A stretch of DNA of 64,000 bases from an uncultured Rhizobiaceae group bacterium (GCA_937930635.1 CALHCF010000017.1:82724-146723), one strand, 5' to 3'; shown: positions 32,940-42,818, counted from the first letter of the stretch. The notes: generated from the sequence alone by a model not told the origin. Made by a program: numbers and translations.

Positions 32940-35900
32940 ATGGCAAACAACAAAATGCTAATCGACGCGGCCCACCCGGAAGAAACCCGGGTTGCAATGG
33001 TCCGCGGAAACCGCATTGACGAATTCGACTTTGAATCAGAACACAAAACCCAACTTCGCGGCAATATCTACCTCGCCAAAGTAACTCGTGTTGAACCTTC
33101 CCTGCAGGCCGCCTTTGTCGACTATGGCGGAAACCGGCACGGTTTTCTCGCTTTCAGCGAAATTCACCCGGACTATTATCAAATTCCGGTCGCTGATCGT
33201 CAGGCTCTGATCGAAGCCGAAGCCGAAGATGCGCGCGCTGCAGCCCGCGAAGAAGACGACGATGAGGCATCAAGCGATCTCGATGCGGTCTCTCAACAAG
33301 ACGAAGATGACGCGCCTGCAAAACCTGCACGCAACAAGCGTTCTCGTCGCCGTGGTGGCAAAAAAGCAGCCGAAGCGGCGGAAACCAATGCCGATGACGC
33401 TGAAGTCGCATCTGCTGATGACGATGTTGAATCGCCCAAAACTGCGGCAACCGAATCACCGCAGGACGATGATGTTGCTCTCGCAGCCGACGCAGAAGGC
33501 GAAGAGGATGATGACGATGCCGATACGATAGCGGCGGAAAACGACGGCGATGATGTTGTGTCGGAACCTGTCGAAACACCGGAGCCGGTCAAAAAGACAC
33601 GCCGCAAAACCTCCCGCAAGAAAAAAGACGAGGCAAAAACCAACAGCACAGAGGGCGAAGCTGCGCCTGAAACTGAGGATAGTAAGGCGGAAGCGGCAGA
33701 CAGCGAGGGCGAAGCAGAAAAGCCCGCAAAGAAAACGCGCCGCAGAACGTCACGTAAGAAAAAGGATGCTCCTGAGGCCGAAATTGAAGCGGAAGCTGAA
33801 AGCGCACCAGAATCCAGCACCGATTCGACGGAAGAAAAACCGAAAAAGACGCGCCGCAGAACATCACGAAAGAAAAAGTCGGAAGACACCGATACAAAAG
33901 CCGCCGACACTGAGGTTTCAACCGACGGGGAAGCAGATGCAGCGTCGGAAGAGCCTGATAGTGAGACAAAACCCGCTGAAGAAAGCGGTCGCAAGCCCCG
34001 GTCTCGTCGTTCAAAGCGCAAAAGTGCAAAACCGGCAGACGATAATGGTGATGACGGCGATACCGCTGTTGAGGATCTGGGGTCAGAGGATGCTCTTGAA
34101 GAGGTTCCAGCCCGTCGCACAAGCCGGCGCCACTACAAGATTCAGGAAGTTATCAAACGCCGCCAGATCCTGCTTGTGCAGGTTGTAAAGGAAGAACGCG
34201 GCAACAAAGGCGCGGCGCTCACAACCTATCTGTCACTGGCCGGGCGCTATTCCGTCCTCATGCCCAACACAGCACGTGGTGGTGGCATTTCCCGCAAGAT
34301 TACCAACGCTGCCGACAGAAAACGGTTGAAGGCGGTGGCATCATCGCTGGAAGTGCCCCAGGGAATGGGAGTTATCCTGCGAACCGCTGGTGCATCCAGA
34401 AAACCGGAGGACATTCAACGAGACTTCGAATATCTCATGCGTCTTTGGGAAAACGTGCGCACGCTGACGCTTGAATCGACCGCCCCCTGCCTGGTGTATG
34501 AAGAAGGCAATCTGATCAAACGGTCCATCCGTGACCTTTATGACAAGGATACGGGTGAGATACTGGTGGCTGGCGAGGCCGGATACCGTGAAGCCAAAGA
34601 CTTCATGACCATGTTGATGCCCAATCATGCCAAGAACGTGAAGCTCTACAAGGATCGTATCCCAATGTTTGCCCGTATGGGCGTCGAGGCGCAGCTGGAT
34701 GCCATGCTGCAACCTCAGGTGACGCTGAAATCAGGCGGATATCTGGTCATAAACCAGACCGAAGCCCTGGTGGCCATCGATGTGAACTCCGGTCGTTCAA
34801 CACGACAGCATTCTATCGAGGAAACAGCGACGCAGACCAACCTGGAGGCTGCCGATGAGGTGGCCCGTCAGTTGCGGCTGCGAGACCTTGCGGGTCTGAT
34901 TGTCATCGACTTCATCGACATGGAAGACAAGCGCAACAACCGCGCCGTTGAAAAGCGTCTGAAAGAAGCTTTGAAAAGCGACCGGGCCCGTATTCAGGTC
35001 GGACGTATCTCTCATTTCGGCCTGATGGAGATGTCGAGACAGCGCATCCGGGCGAGCGTTCTGGAATCAACGACGCAGGTCTGCCCGACGTGTGAAGGGC
35101 TTGGCCATGTGCGCGCTTCATCTTCTGTCGTGCTGCAGGTACTGCGTTCAATCGAGGAACATCTCAACCGCAATTCACGCAACAACCTGACGGTCAAGGT
35201 CAGTTCATCAACCTCGATTTATATGCTCAACAACAAACGCGAAACCTTGAGCGATCTTGAAAGCAGGTTTGGCGTTGCCTTGACAATCGAGGTGGATGAC
35301 ACCCTTGGCACCACGCCATGCACAATCGAACGGGGCGAAGCCTCCCGCAAAAAACCTGCTCTGGAAACTGCTGTTCAACCTGACACCATATTCCAGGATG
35401 AGGACGAAGGTGCCGAACAGCCTGATCAAAAGCCTGACGATGGGAATGAGGGCAATGAAGGCAGTGGCGATGGACGCAAACGCCGTCGCCGTCGTCGCCG
35501 CAAACGCGGCAGCGGCTCAGACAAAGATGCAGGCAATGGCGAAGCCAACCAGGCCACGGATGACAGCGCCTCACAAGAGGCTCAGTCCATAGCCGAAGAG
35601 GGTAATGCGTCGAGTGAGACTGCGCCTGCATCCGATACTGAGGATCCGCAACCTGATGCGGAAACGGAGAAAAAACCGCGCCGGCGTTCACGCCGCACAA
35701 AGGCCAAGGCAGATGAGGCGCAACCCGATGCTGGTGAAGCTCAGGGTGAAGAGACTGACCCGGCTGACGTCGCAGACGAAAAGCCAAAACGCCGTACAAG
35801 CCGGTCGCGAAAGAAAAAAGAAGAGCCTGTGGCGGAAGAAGTCGCAGCCGCCGCTGTGCCCTCGCAGACGACCGCGGAACCTGCAGACTCCGCAGAACCT

Positions 35901-36062
35901 TCCAAACCGAAGCGCCGAACGACCCGCCGCAAATCCGAGCCTGCTGAGGCTGCCGCCGAACAGCACGAGGAAACTGTTTCTGCAGTCGCGACAGCAGAAA
36001 CAGAAGATGCGACCCCGGAACCGACAAAGCGTCAGGGCTGGTGGAAGCGTAAGTTTTTCTAG
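32940..36062 (+). CDS. rne: ribonuclease E/G (RNase E) with long low-complexity insertion and C-terminal tail
   Basis: N-terminal S1 segment (KTQLRGNIYLAKVTRVEPSLQAAFVDYGGNRHGFLAFSEIHPDYY); catalytic core (VAIDVNSGRSTRQHSIEETATQTNLEAADEVARQLRLRDLAGLIVIDFIDM); Zn-link VCPTCEGLGHVR. Confidence 0.95.
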   Translation: MANNKMLIDAAHPEETRVAMVRGNRIDEFDFESEHKTQLRGNIYLAKVTRVEPSLQAAFVDYGGNRHGFLAFSEIHPDYYQIPVADRQALIEAEAEDARAAAREEDDDEASSDLDAVSQQDEDDAPAKPARNKRSRRRGGKKAAEAAETNADDAEVASADDDVESPKTAATESPQDDDVALAADAEGEEDDDDADTIAAENDGDDVVSEPVETPEPVKKTRRKTSRKKKDEAKTNSTEGEAAPETEDSKAEAADSEGEAEKPAKKTRRRTSRKKKDAPEAEIEAEAESAPESSTDSTEEKPKKTRRRTSRKKKSEDTDTKAADTEVSTDGEADAASEEPDSETKPAEESGRKPRSRRSKRKSAKPADDNGDDGDTAVEDLGSEDALEEVPARRTSRRHYKIQEVIKRRQILLVQVVKEERGNKGAALTTYLSLAGRYSVLMPNTARGGGISRKITNAADRKRLKAVASSLEVPQGMGVILRTAGASRKPEDIQRDFEYLMRLWENVRTLTLESTAPCLVYEEGNLIKRSIRDLYDKDTGEILVAGEAGYREAKDFMTMLMPNHAKNVKLYKDRIPMFARMGVEAQLDAMLQPQVTLKSGGYLVINQTEALVAIDVNSGRSTRQHSIEETATQTNLEAADEVARQLRLRDLAGLIVIDFIDMEDKRNNRAVEKRLKEALKSDRARIQVGRISHFGLMEMSRQRIRASVLESTTQVCPTCEGLGHVRASSSVVLQVLRSIEEHLNRNSRNNLTVKVSSSTSIYMLNNKRETLSDLESRFGVALTIEVDDTLGTTPCTIERGEASRKKPALETAVQPDTIFQDEDEGAEQPDQKPDDGNEGNEGSGDGRKRRRRRRRKRGSGSDKDAGNGEANQATDDSASQEAQSIAEEGNASSETAPASDTEDPQPDAETEKKPRRRSRRTKAKADEAQPDAGEAQGEETDPADVADEKPKRRTSRSRKKKEEPVAEEVAAAAVPSQTTAEPADSAEPSKPKRRTTRRKSEPAEAAAEQHEETVSAVATAETEDATPEPTKRQGWWKRKFF
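33591..33880 (+). repeat. repeated basic motif (KKTRR[KR]TSRKKK x3) inside rne
   Basis: Near-identical segments at about 33591-33629, 33727-33766 and 33842-33880 encode KKTRRKTSRKKK, KKTRRRTSRKKK and KKTRRRTSRKKK, separated by acidic spacers. Confidence 0.9.
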
Positions 36063-36070
36063 TCAGCTTT

Positions 36071-36110
36071 TTGGGCTGGGCCTGCAATCAGCGGGCCCGG
36101 CCCAAGTTTT
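36071..36110 (+). terminator. intrinsic terminator after rne
   Basis: Stem ttgggctgggcctg / cgggcccggcccaa (with G-U pairs) followed by gtttt, 9 nt after the rne stop. Confidence 0.7.
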
Positions 36111-36202
36111 GCTGGCCAGGCTCATGCGATGACGCCAAAAGGCCGGTTATTTTTCAAATATGCGCGCTCAACGGACGCTTGATGCCTGGACATCAGGGCA
36201 AA

Positions 36203-36240
36203 TGAAAAACGGGTGGCCTCCCCCCGGATAGCCACCCGTT
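36203..36240 (-). terminator. intrinsic terminator for the 36287..37273 gene
   Basis: Perfect 10-bp stem aacgggtggc (36208-36217)/gccacccgtt (36231-36240); minus-strand RNA ends ...CCACCCGUUUUUCAUUU. Confidence 0.75.
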
Positions 36241-36286
36241 GAACCTCCCGTACGCAAAACCAGTCGGGAGGTAACTCGATTTTTGA

Positions 36287-37273
36287 TCAGGCTGCGGCGA
36301 TCAACTCGCGCAGGTCCGGGTGAAGGTTGCTGGATTCATCGCGCAAAAAGCGGATCAACGCTTTTTCATTGTCGTGAAACGTGCCATCGCGTCCGATACG
36401 CTCTACCACCCATCCAGCTTCATCGGCGGTAACAATCTCTGCAACGCGCCATGCGTCCTGCATGACGGCGGTATCGCGCTTGAATGCGTCTTCCACCACT
36501 TTATGCGGGGACAGAGCCATCTTGTAGATACTGCGCAGCATGTCGACCAAACCATCAACCGGGCTTGATGAATTTGTGTCTGCGGAGAATGGGTCTAGCG
36601 ACGACCGGCGTTCGGGAACCGCACCTCCCGTTGTTGCCAGGAGATAGTTGGCAACACCTTTGACAAACAGCTGCGACCATGTCGGATCGTTTTCATTCTG
36701 TTTTGTCTTGTCATTAAGATCAAAAAGAAACTCTGCTTCAGCGCGTGTCACGGCCATTCCGCCATCACCACCAAAAGCAAACATGACACGACGAATGAGG
36801 TCGACATCAAAGCGGCAGATAACCTGCTGGTCACCGGCACGAAGAGCTGCAACCGGTCCCTGATTGTTCAAAACCGCTTCGGCAACCTGATCCAGAACAA
36901 ACCGGACCAGTTTCTGGGGCGAGGATTTGGCAGCCTCAAGCACCTGAACCACCATTTCAAACCGTTCAGCGCTGTCGATCAGACCCTGGCGGGCGATACA
37001 AGCCATGAGCCAATTGGCGTTGTCCTCATTGATCTCACCGGTGGGCTCAGTTTGGTGAACAATATGATTGACCAGCGCCTCAGAAAAAAACTGCCCCCAT
37101 TCGCGGCATTTATCCTGGACAGCCGCATCAAGAGCCAGCAAGGCCTCGGCTTCGCTGCGGTCAATCTTGTCATTATTGTAGAAATCCCTGCGCAACATAA
37201 GGACATCGTCGGCTGAAATACGACTGTTTTGCGCCATTGAATGCAATGGTTCTTCCAACTTCAAATCACCCAT
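36287..37273 (-). CDS. conserved-looking hypothetical protein with internal repeats
   Basis: 328 aa; coding with its own terminator; repeated D-x-L-R-R-x-F/Y ... EAExLLxLxxxxxxxxxxWxxxFxxxxxNxx modules. Confidence 0.75.
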   Translation of the reverse strand: MGDLKLEEPLHSMAQNSRISADDVLMLRRDFYNNDKIDRSEAEALLALDAAVQDKCREWGQFFSEALVNHIVHQTEPTGEINEDNANWLMACIARQGLIDSAERFEMVVQVLEAAKSSPQKLVRFVLDQVAEAVLNNQGPVAALRAGDQQVICRFDVDLIRRVMFAFGGDGGMAVTRAEAEFLFDLNDKTKQNENDPTWSQLFVKGVANYLLATTGGAVPERRSSLDPFSADTNSSSPVDGLVDMLRSIYKMALSPHKVVEDAFKRDTAVMQDAWRVAEIVTADEAGWVVERIGRDGTFHDNEKALIRFLRDESSNLHPDLRELIAAA

Positions 37274-37493
37274 TTGAACCCACTCCCAAAAATTCGCTCA
37301 CGCAAATCTAGTTCAAGAGGGTTGAAAATGTACGAACGCCGTCAGTTAACCTTGTGTAAACCAAAGTTGGGCGGTTTTTGGTGAGGCATACTCGCTTTTC
37401 CCCTTGCCTTCCGGCCTTGTGACTTGCAGATTTCGACAATAGGGAATCTACAACCGCCGTCCCATGGAGCGGCTTACAACTGGGGTAGCTCAA

Positions 37494-38606
37494 ATGGATG
37501 TAAGAGCCGCAGTAGCCTTCGAGGCCGGCAAACCACTGGAAGTGACGACCGTTCAGCTTGAAGGGCCACGCGAAGGTGAAGTTCTGGTTGAGATCAAGGC
37601 GACGGGGATTTGCCACACCGATGAATTTACACGTTCGGGTGCTGATCCTGAGGGAATTTTCCCGGCGATACTGGGTCATGAAGGTGCCGGCGTTGTTGTC
37701 GATGTTGGCCCTGGGGTGAAATCGCTGAAGAAAGGCGCCCATGTCATTCCGCTCTACACGCCGGAATGCCGGGAGTGCGACTATTGTCTTCACCCCAAAA
37801 CCAATCTTTGCCAGAGAATTCGGGTCACGCAGGGTCAGGGGCTCATGCCCGATGGCACCAGCCGGTTTTCCATCGATGGCAAACCAATCATGCACTACAT
37901 GGGCACATCGACCTTCGCCAACTTTACAGTCCTGCCCGAGATCGCCCTTGCCAAGGTACGCGAAGACGCGCCTTTCGACAAAATCTGCTATATCGGTTGT
38001 GGTGTGACGACCGGCATCGGTGCCGTCATCAACACCGCTAAAGCCGAGCCTGGATGCAATGCCGTCGTTTTTGGCCTGGGCGGCATTGGTTTGAATGTTC
38101 TCCAAGGTCTGCGCCTTATTGGTGCCAACAAGATCGTTGGCGTCGATATGAACAACGATAAAAAATCCTGGGGCGAGAAATTTGGAATGACACATTTCGT
38201 CAACCCTTCCGAGATTGGCGAAAACGATCTGGTAGACCATCTCGTTGAGATCACAGATGGCGGGGCAGACTATTCGTTCGAATGTATCGGCAATGTTAAT
38301 GTCATGCGAACAGCCCTTGAATGTGCCCACAAGGGGTGGGGAGAATCCATCATTATCGGCGTTGCTGGCGCGGGACAGGAAATATCCACCCGGCCCTTCC
38401 AGCTTGTGACAGGCCGCTCCTGGCGCGGCACAGCCTTTGGCGGTGCACGGGGGCGTACAGATGTCCCAAAAATTGTGGACTGGTATATGGATGGCAAAAT
38501 ACAGATTGACCCCATGATCACCCATAAAATGCCCCTTGAAGACATCAATAAGGGGTTTGATCTCATGCACGAGGGAAAATCCATCCGCTCGGTGGTCGAA
38601 TTTTGA
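37494..38606 (+). CDS. S-(hydroxymethyl)glutathione dehydrogenase / class III alcohol dehydrogenase
   Basis: MDVRAAVAFEAGKPLEVTTVQLEGPREGEVLVEIKATGICHTDEFTRSGADPEGIFPAILGHEGAG; ECRECDYCLHPKTNLCQ; SFECIGNVNVMRTALECAHKGWGESIIIGVAGAGQEISTRPFQLVTGR. Confidence 0.96.
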   Translation: MDVRAAVAFEAGKPLEVTTVQLEGPREGEVLVEIKATGICHTDEFTRSGADPEGIFPAILGHEGAGVVVDVGPGVKSLKKGAHVIPLYTPECRECDYCLHPKTNLCQRIRVTQGQGLMPDGTSRFSIDGKPIMHYMGTSTFANFTVLPEIALAKVREDAPFDKICYIGCGVTTGIGAVINTAKAEPGCNAVVFGLGGIGLNVLQGLRLIGANKIVGVDMNNDKKSWGEKFGMTHFVNPSEIGENDLVDHLVEITDGGADYSFECIGNVNVMRTALECAHKGWGESIIIGVAGAGQEISTRPFQLVTGRSWRGTAFGGARGRTDVPKIVDWYMDGKIQIDPMITHKMPLEDINKGFDLMHEGKSIRSVVEF

Positions 38607-38653
38607 TCGTCTTGCATCAGCAACTGACCGGAAACAAAAACACAAACGCAGCC

Positions 38654-39379
38654 ATGCTTCTATTGCTGGCGGCGCTGGTATTTGGCGTGTTTTCGCTAAC
38701 CGGCATTTCAGCTCACGCTCAAACGACGACGGTAACGCCTCCCGGCACCCCGTCAGAAACTCAGCAACCGCCGAACGAAGAACCCGCGCAGGAAGCGCCA
38801 GACTCTGGGTCTGAAAACACGCAACGCAATACATTTGAGGTTCTGGAACAGGAACCAGACTCAAATGAAAGCGAGGCGGAAGAGCAGGAAGCCGAAAAGC
38901 CCAAAGATGAAACCGATAAAAAGGCCGAAGACCAGGCCGCCCTTGATGCGGACCTGCTTGGCAATTGGGTGTTTATCGTTGATGGCCTGGAATCCGAACT
39001 GGAGGGAACGGCTGTTCTGGACGCTGTGAAAAGGTGTTTGGAGTTTAATGACAAGCTCACTGTAAGAGCCAACAGGCAGACCAACATTGATCCTCCCGAT
39101 ATCAAAAGCCTTTTTGGCGATCTTCTTTTCTACCGCACTGAAAGAGGCCTGCATCGCCTCGACCTGCGACAAGGGCTGTTGAGCATTTTTCTGGCGCAGG
39201 CCAGGGCAACCAATGCGCAGGGAAGAGTTTTATGGGTGTTGCAGGGGCAAAACAACCAAAGTCAGCTGACATTTGTCGACATGAAGCCGCGCGGTGGCAA
39301 AGGCTTCCTCATGCTGGAAAATCAATCAGTCTATCTGAAATGCCCCAAGCTTCCGGTTGCAGCCGGATCCGGCGAGTAA
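38654..39379 (+). CDS. hypothetical exported protein with acidic linker
   Basis: Signal peptide MLLLLAALVFGVFSLTGISAHAQ, Glu/Pro-rich region, then a folded-looking segment (LLGNWVFIVDGLESELEGTAVLDAVKRCLEFND). TTG start at 38603 is possible. Confidence 0.65.
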   Translation: MLLLLAALVFGVFSLTGISAHAQTTTVTPPGTPSETQQPPNEEPAQEAPDSGSENTQRNTFEVLEQEPDSNESEAEEQEAEKPKDETDKKAEDQAALDADLLGNWVFIVDGLESELEGTAVLDAVKRCLEFNDKLTVRANRQTNIDPPDIKSLFGDLLFYRTERGLHRLDLRQGLLSIFLAQARATNAQGRVLWVLQGQNNQSQLTFVDMKPRGGKGFLMLENQSVYLKCPKLPVAAGSGE

Positions 39380-39439
39380 TCGCGGTTGGAGGGGTAGTCT
39401 GATTATCTTCCACTCCCTTGTGTTTACGGACCATCACTG

Positions 39440-39886
39440 ATGCGCATTTTCATTGATGCAGATGCCTGCCCCGTAAAAGAGGAAACCTTTAAGGTTGCAG
39501 CCCGGTATCAGGTGCCCGTGGCCGTGGTCTCCAATGGCGGGATACGCCCCTCTCGTGATCCACTGATCGAAAATGTCATCGTTGCAGCAGGCGCAGACGC
39601 GGCAGACGACTGGATCGCAGATCATGCGCAGCAGGGAGATGTTGTCATTACCGCCGATATTCCGCTGGCTGCACGTGTCCTGGAACGTGAAGCCAGCCCT
39701 ATTGGTCCGACCGGAAAACCTTTCACCGAAGAAACAATCGGCATGGCACTTGCCATGCGCGATCTGAAGCAACACCTGCGCGAAGCAAACAACACGCAGA
39801 CATATAACCGCAACTTTACAGACCGCGATCGATCCAACTTTCTTCAGGCATTGGACCGGCTTGTGGTACAACAACAACGCAAATAA
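39440..39886 (+). CDS. YaiI/YqxD family (DUF188) protein
   Basis: MRIFIDADACPVKEETFKVAARYQVPVAVVSNGGIR...GADAADDWIADHAQQGDVVITADIPLAARVLE. Confidence 0.92.
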   Translation: MRIFIDADACPVKEETFKVAARYQVPVAVVSNGGIRPSRDPLIENVIVAAGADAADDWIADHAQQGDVVITADIPLAARVLEREASPIGPTGKPFTEETIGMALAMRDLKQHLREANNTQTYNRNFTDRDRSNFLQALDRLVVQQQRK

Positions 39887-39900
39887 GCGAGGCTGCGACC

Positions 39901-40731
39901 ATGGAAACCGTTTCAACAGCACTGGCCTTCGGTGGAACACAAGGCGTCTATACCCACGACTCCACGGTCTGTGGCTGTGTGATGACATTTGCGGTGTACG
40001 TCCCTCCGCAGGCGGCAGAAGGTCCCTGCCCTGTACTTTGGTATTTATCGGGCCTTACCTGCACCCATGCCAATGTGATGGACAAAGGCGAATACCGCGC
40101 TCACGCAGCGCGAAACGGGGTGATCATTGTCTGCCCGGATACGAGCCCACGGGGAGATAACGTTCCCGATGACAAGGACAACTGGCAATTCGGATCGGGA
40201 GCAGGTTTCTATATCGATGCAACGAGCGAACCCTGGCGCAAAAACTACCAGATGTATTCATACATTACCCGCGAACTCCCGGATCTGATTGCAGCCAATT
40301 TTCCCGCCGACATGGATCGCCAGGGTATCTTTGGCCACTCGATGGGTGGGCATGGTGCGCTGACAATCGCCCTCAAGAACCCGGATCGGTATAAAAGCTG
40401 CTCGGCCTTTGCTCCTATCGTCCAGCCATCAACTGCTGACTGGTCCGCCGGTGCTTTCAAACGGTATTTGGGCGATAACGAAGACGATTGGGCGCACCAC
40501 GATGCCACCCGACTGATTGAAAACGGCGCTCGTTTTCCCGAATTCCTGATTGATCAGGGAACCGCTGACAGCTTCCTCGACGAGGGCCTGCGTCCCTGGC
40601 TTTTCGAAACGGCCTGCAAAGAGGCTGGAATACCGCTCAATCTGCGTATGCAGCCAGGATACGATCATTCCTATTTCTTTATTTCAACATTCATGGGCGA
40701 TCACATCGACTGGCATTGCAAGAAGCTCTAA
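39901..40731 (+). CDS. S-formylglutathione hydrolase
   Basis: FAVYVPPQAAEGPCPVLWYLSGLTCTHANVMDKGEYRAHAARNGVIIVCPDTSPRG; FGHSMGGHGALTIALKNPDRYKSCSAFAPI. Confidence 0.96.
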   Translation: METVSTALAFGGTQGVYTHDSTVCGCVMTFAVYVPPQAAEGPCPVLWYLSGLTCTHANVMDKGEYRAHAARNGVIIVCPDTSPRGDNVPDDKDNWQFGSGAGFYIDATSEPWRKNYQMYSYITRELPDLIAANFPADMDRQGIFGHSMGGHGALTIALKNPDRYKSCSAFAPIVQPSTADWSAGAFKRYLGDNEDDWAHHDATRLIENGARFPEFLIDQGTADSFLDEGLRPWLFETACKEAGIPLNLRMQPGYDHSYFFISTFMGDHIDWHCKKL

Positions 40732-41687
40732 GTTTCATTGGCGACTGCGCGTTCACGCAGGAACAGATAGATCCCCGAACCCACAATGATCAAAATACCA
40801 AGCCATTTCAGCGCATCTGGAAATTCGCCAAATACCCAAAAGCCCAACGCGGTTGCTGAAATAATCTCCAGGTACTGGAACGGAGCCAGAAGCGACGCAC
40901 TGGCCAAACGAAACGCCTGCACCACCATCAGATGACCGATGGTCGCCAGGACACCTATTGCAAAAATCAAGACCCATGGGACCCCAAATTCTGGCCATTG
41001 GGGGGCCGAAAAATTGACAGAGCCGGCCCAGGTTCCAACAACAAGCACCGCCGTCAACATCAGCACACCGCCAATCCCTGCGACGAACTGCATGGTCATC
41101 GGATCATCATCACCTGCGATGAGCCGCGTGATTGTCAGATATACGGCGAACAAAAAGGCCGTCGCGATGGGCATCAGGGACACCACGCCAAAAACGGCAT
41201 AGCTTGGCTGAATGATCAGCATGGCCCCCGCAAACCCGCAAAGAACCGCCAGCACGCGGCGCCAACCAACGCTTTCCTTGAGAACCACGACAGACAGAAG
41301 GGTCAGAAAGAACGGCTCAACAAAAAAGACCGCGATTGCATCAGCGATCGGCATATAGCGCAGCGTTGCAAAAAATATCATCACCGCAAGGCTCATGATC
41401 GCCCCGCGCAGCAGATTTGCGAAAACTCTTGCAGGCATCAGAGCCGAGAAACCCCGCAGCCCAACAATGACGGGCGCCAGAAGGCTGGCCTGTACAACGA
41501 AACGACCGAACGTTGTCTGGCCAGCGGTCACGTCATAGCGCAGCGTCAGCAACTTCGCCATCGCGTCCATGATGGGCAACAGCAGCATCGCAATCACCAT
41601 CAATGCCATGCCGCGCGCAACTTGCGACTGCGGTTTTGTTGAGAGGGACCCGGCGGCTTGTCCGTTCGAGGCAGGCGAAGATTCCAT
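40728..41687 (-). CDS. DMT (EamA) family transporter
   Basis: ~319 aa, about 10 TM helices; ATG at 41687 preferred to the upstream GTG. Confidence 0.85.
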   Translation of the reverse strand: MESSPASNGQAAGSLSTKPQSQVARGMALMVIAMLLLPIMDAMAKLLTLRYDVTAGQTTFGRFVVQASLLAPVIVGLRGFSALMPARVFANLLRGAIMSLAVMIFFATLRYMPIADAIAVFFVEPFFLTLLSVVVLKESVGWRRVLAVLCGFAGAMLIIQPSYAVFGVVSLMPIATAFLFAVYLTITRLIAGDDDPMTMQFVAGIGGVLMLTAVLVVGTWAGSVNFSAPQWPEFGVPWVLIFAIGVLATIGHLMVVQAFRLASASLLAPFQYLEIISATALGFWVFGEFPDALKWLGILIIVGSGIYLFLRERAVANET

Positions 41688-41720
41688 CAATGTCACGCCT
41701 CAAACCCGGTTGCGTAATTG

Positions 41721-42818
41721 TTACGCGAATTTCAGCCGATTCAAAGCAAATTCAGAATCTGCACCCTTCAATTCAACGGCAAGAAAAGCTTCAACATGAA
41801 CCTGAGGAGGCAATTCGAGTTTCTCCAGCAGTTCGTGGGAAATCAGGAACGGTTCATCATATTGTTTGGCCACGGCTTCAATACGTGCGGTCATGTTCAC
41901 GACATCTCCCAGGAACATGACCTGCCGCCGACTGTCACCACACTCGCCAACCACAACAGCTCCGCCATGCAGCGCTGCTCTGAATCGCGGGGGAGAGCCA
42001 AATTCCTTTTCAAACTCCGGAGCATGTTCCACCATGCGTTGACGGACCAGATTCAGTGCTTTCAGGCATCGGGCGTTGCGCTGTCCATCTTCACCCAGCG
42101 GCCAGGTCGCGATCACTGCGTCGCCAACATAGGAAACAATCTCTCCTCCGGTTCGAACGATGGCCTGATCGCACTGGTAGAAAAATTCAGCCAGATATTC
42201 ATGAAAACGAACGTCGCCCAGTCGGCGGGCAAGCCGGGTGGAATCCACCAGGTCAAGAAACAGGAAAATTCGTTCTTCGGATACAGGTCGAAAATACCGA
42301 CCAATGACGAGATTGAGGAAGCGCTTGAAACCGATAATGGTCGACAATTGCGACAGCACGACAAATACGATCACGATTCCCATGCTGAACAACGTATCGC
42401 GCACCTGTTGACCTGGCTCAAAATCGAGAACCAGCGGCCGGCCGGCAATATAATCTGTCAGAAGTTCATTCCCCACCAGCCCAATGCGAACGATCAAAGT
42501 CAGTGCCAGAATACGGACAACCAGGCCGGGCAGAAAAGCGGTCCGTCTGATCCAGCTGCGCCGTACTGCCCGAATATAAAAGACCTCAATCAGGGCGGAG
42601 ATAGCACCAATTGTGAAACCCGTGCGGAAGCCAAGATAAAACTCCCCCTCCTCCGGGCCATAGACCAGCCGTGAATAGCTTTCACCAATGAGACCACTCA
42701 ATATGGCAATGATGACGACAACAAACAGACGCAGATAAAACGATGTATCGCGCCACCAGACCGGCGCCAGCATTACAGGCGCGGGCCGGCCTGCAGATTG
42801 CTCGGCAGAGCTTCTCAC
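41721..42818 (-). CDS. membrane-anchored class III adenylate/guanylate cyclase domain protein
   Basis: TM helices then EERIFLFLDLVDSTRLARRLGDVRFHEYLAEFFYQCDQAIVRTGGEIVSYVGDAVIATWPL; FRAALHGGAVVVGECGDSRRQVMFLGDVVNMTARIE. Confidence 0.9.
   Translation of the reverse strand: MRSSAEQSAGRPAPVMLAPVWWRDTSFYLRLFVVVIIAILSGLIGESYSRLVYGPEEGEFYLGFRTGFTIGAISALIEVFYIRAVRRSWIRRTAFLPGLVVRILALTLIVRIGLVGNELLTDYIAGRPLVLDFEPGQQVRDTLFSMGIVIVFVVLSQLSTIIGFKRFLNLVIGRYFRPVSEERIFLFLDLVDSTRLARRLGDVRFHEYLAEFFYQCDQAIVRTGGEIVSYVGDAVIATWPLGEDGQRNARCLKALNLVRQRMVEHAPEFEKEFGSPPRFRAALHGGAVVVGECGDSRRQVMFLGDVVNMTARIEAVAKQYDEPFLISHELLEKLELPPQVHVEAFLAVELKGADSEFALNRLKFA

Noticed and set aside
32524-32997. 157-aa minus ORF in the rne upstream gap
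   Set aside because: Runs into rne coding sequence; no ribosome-binding site or family evidence seen.
33293-34120. 275-aa Ser/Ala-rich minus ORF
   Set aside because: Mirror of the low-complexity rne insertion; an artefact of repeats with biased codons.
35227-36087. 286-aa minus ORF opposite the rne tail
   Set aside because: Antisense to low-complexity coding sequence; no domain.
37308-38864. 518-aa minus-strand ORF
   Set aside because: Lies fully antisense to the unmistakable class III alcohol dehydrogenase; composition reads as reverse-frame artefact.
41718-42674. 318-aa plus-strand ORF
   Set aside because: Antisense to the cyclase gene; no recognisable domain.
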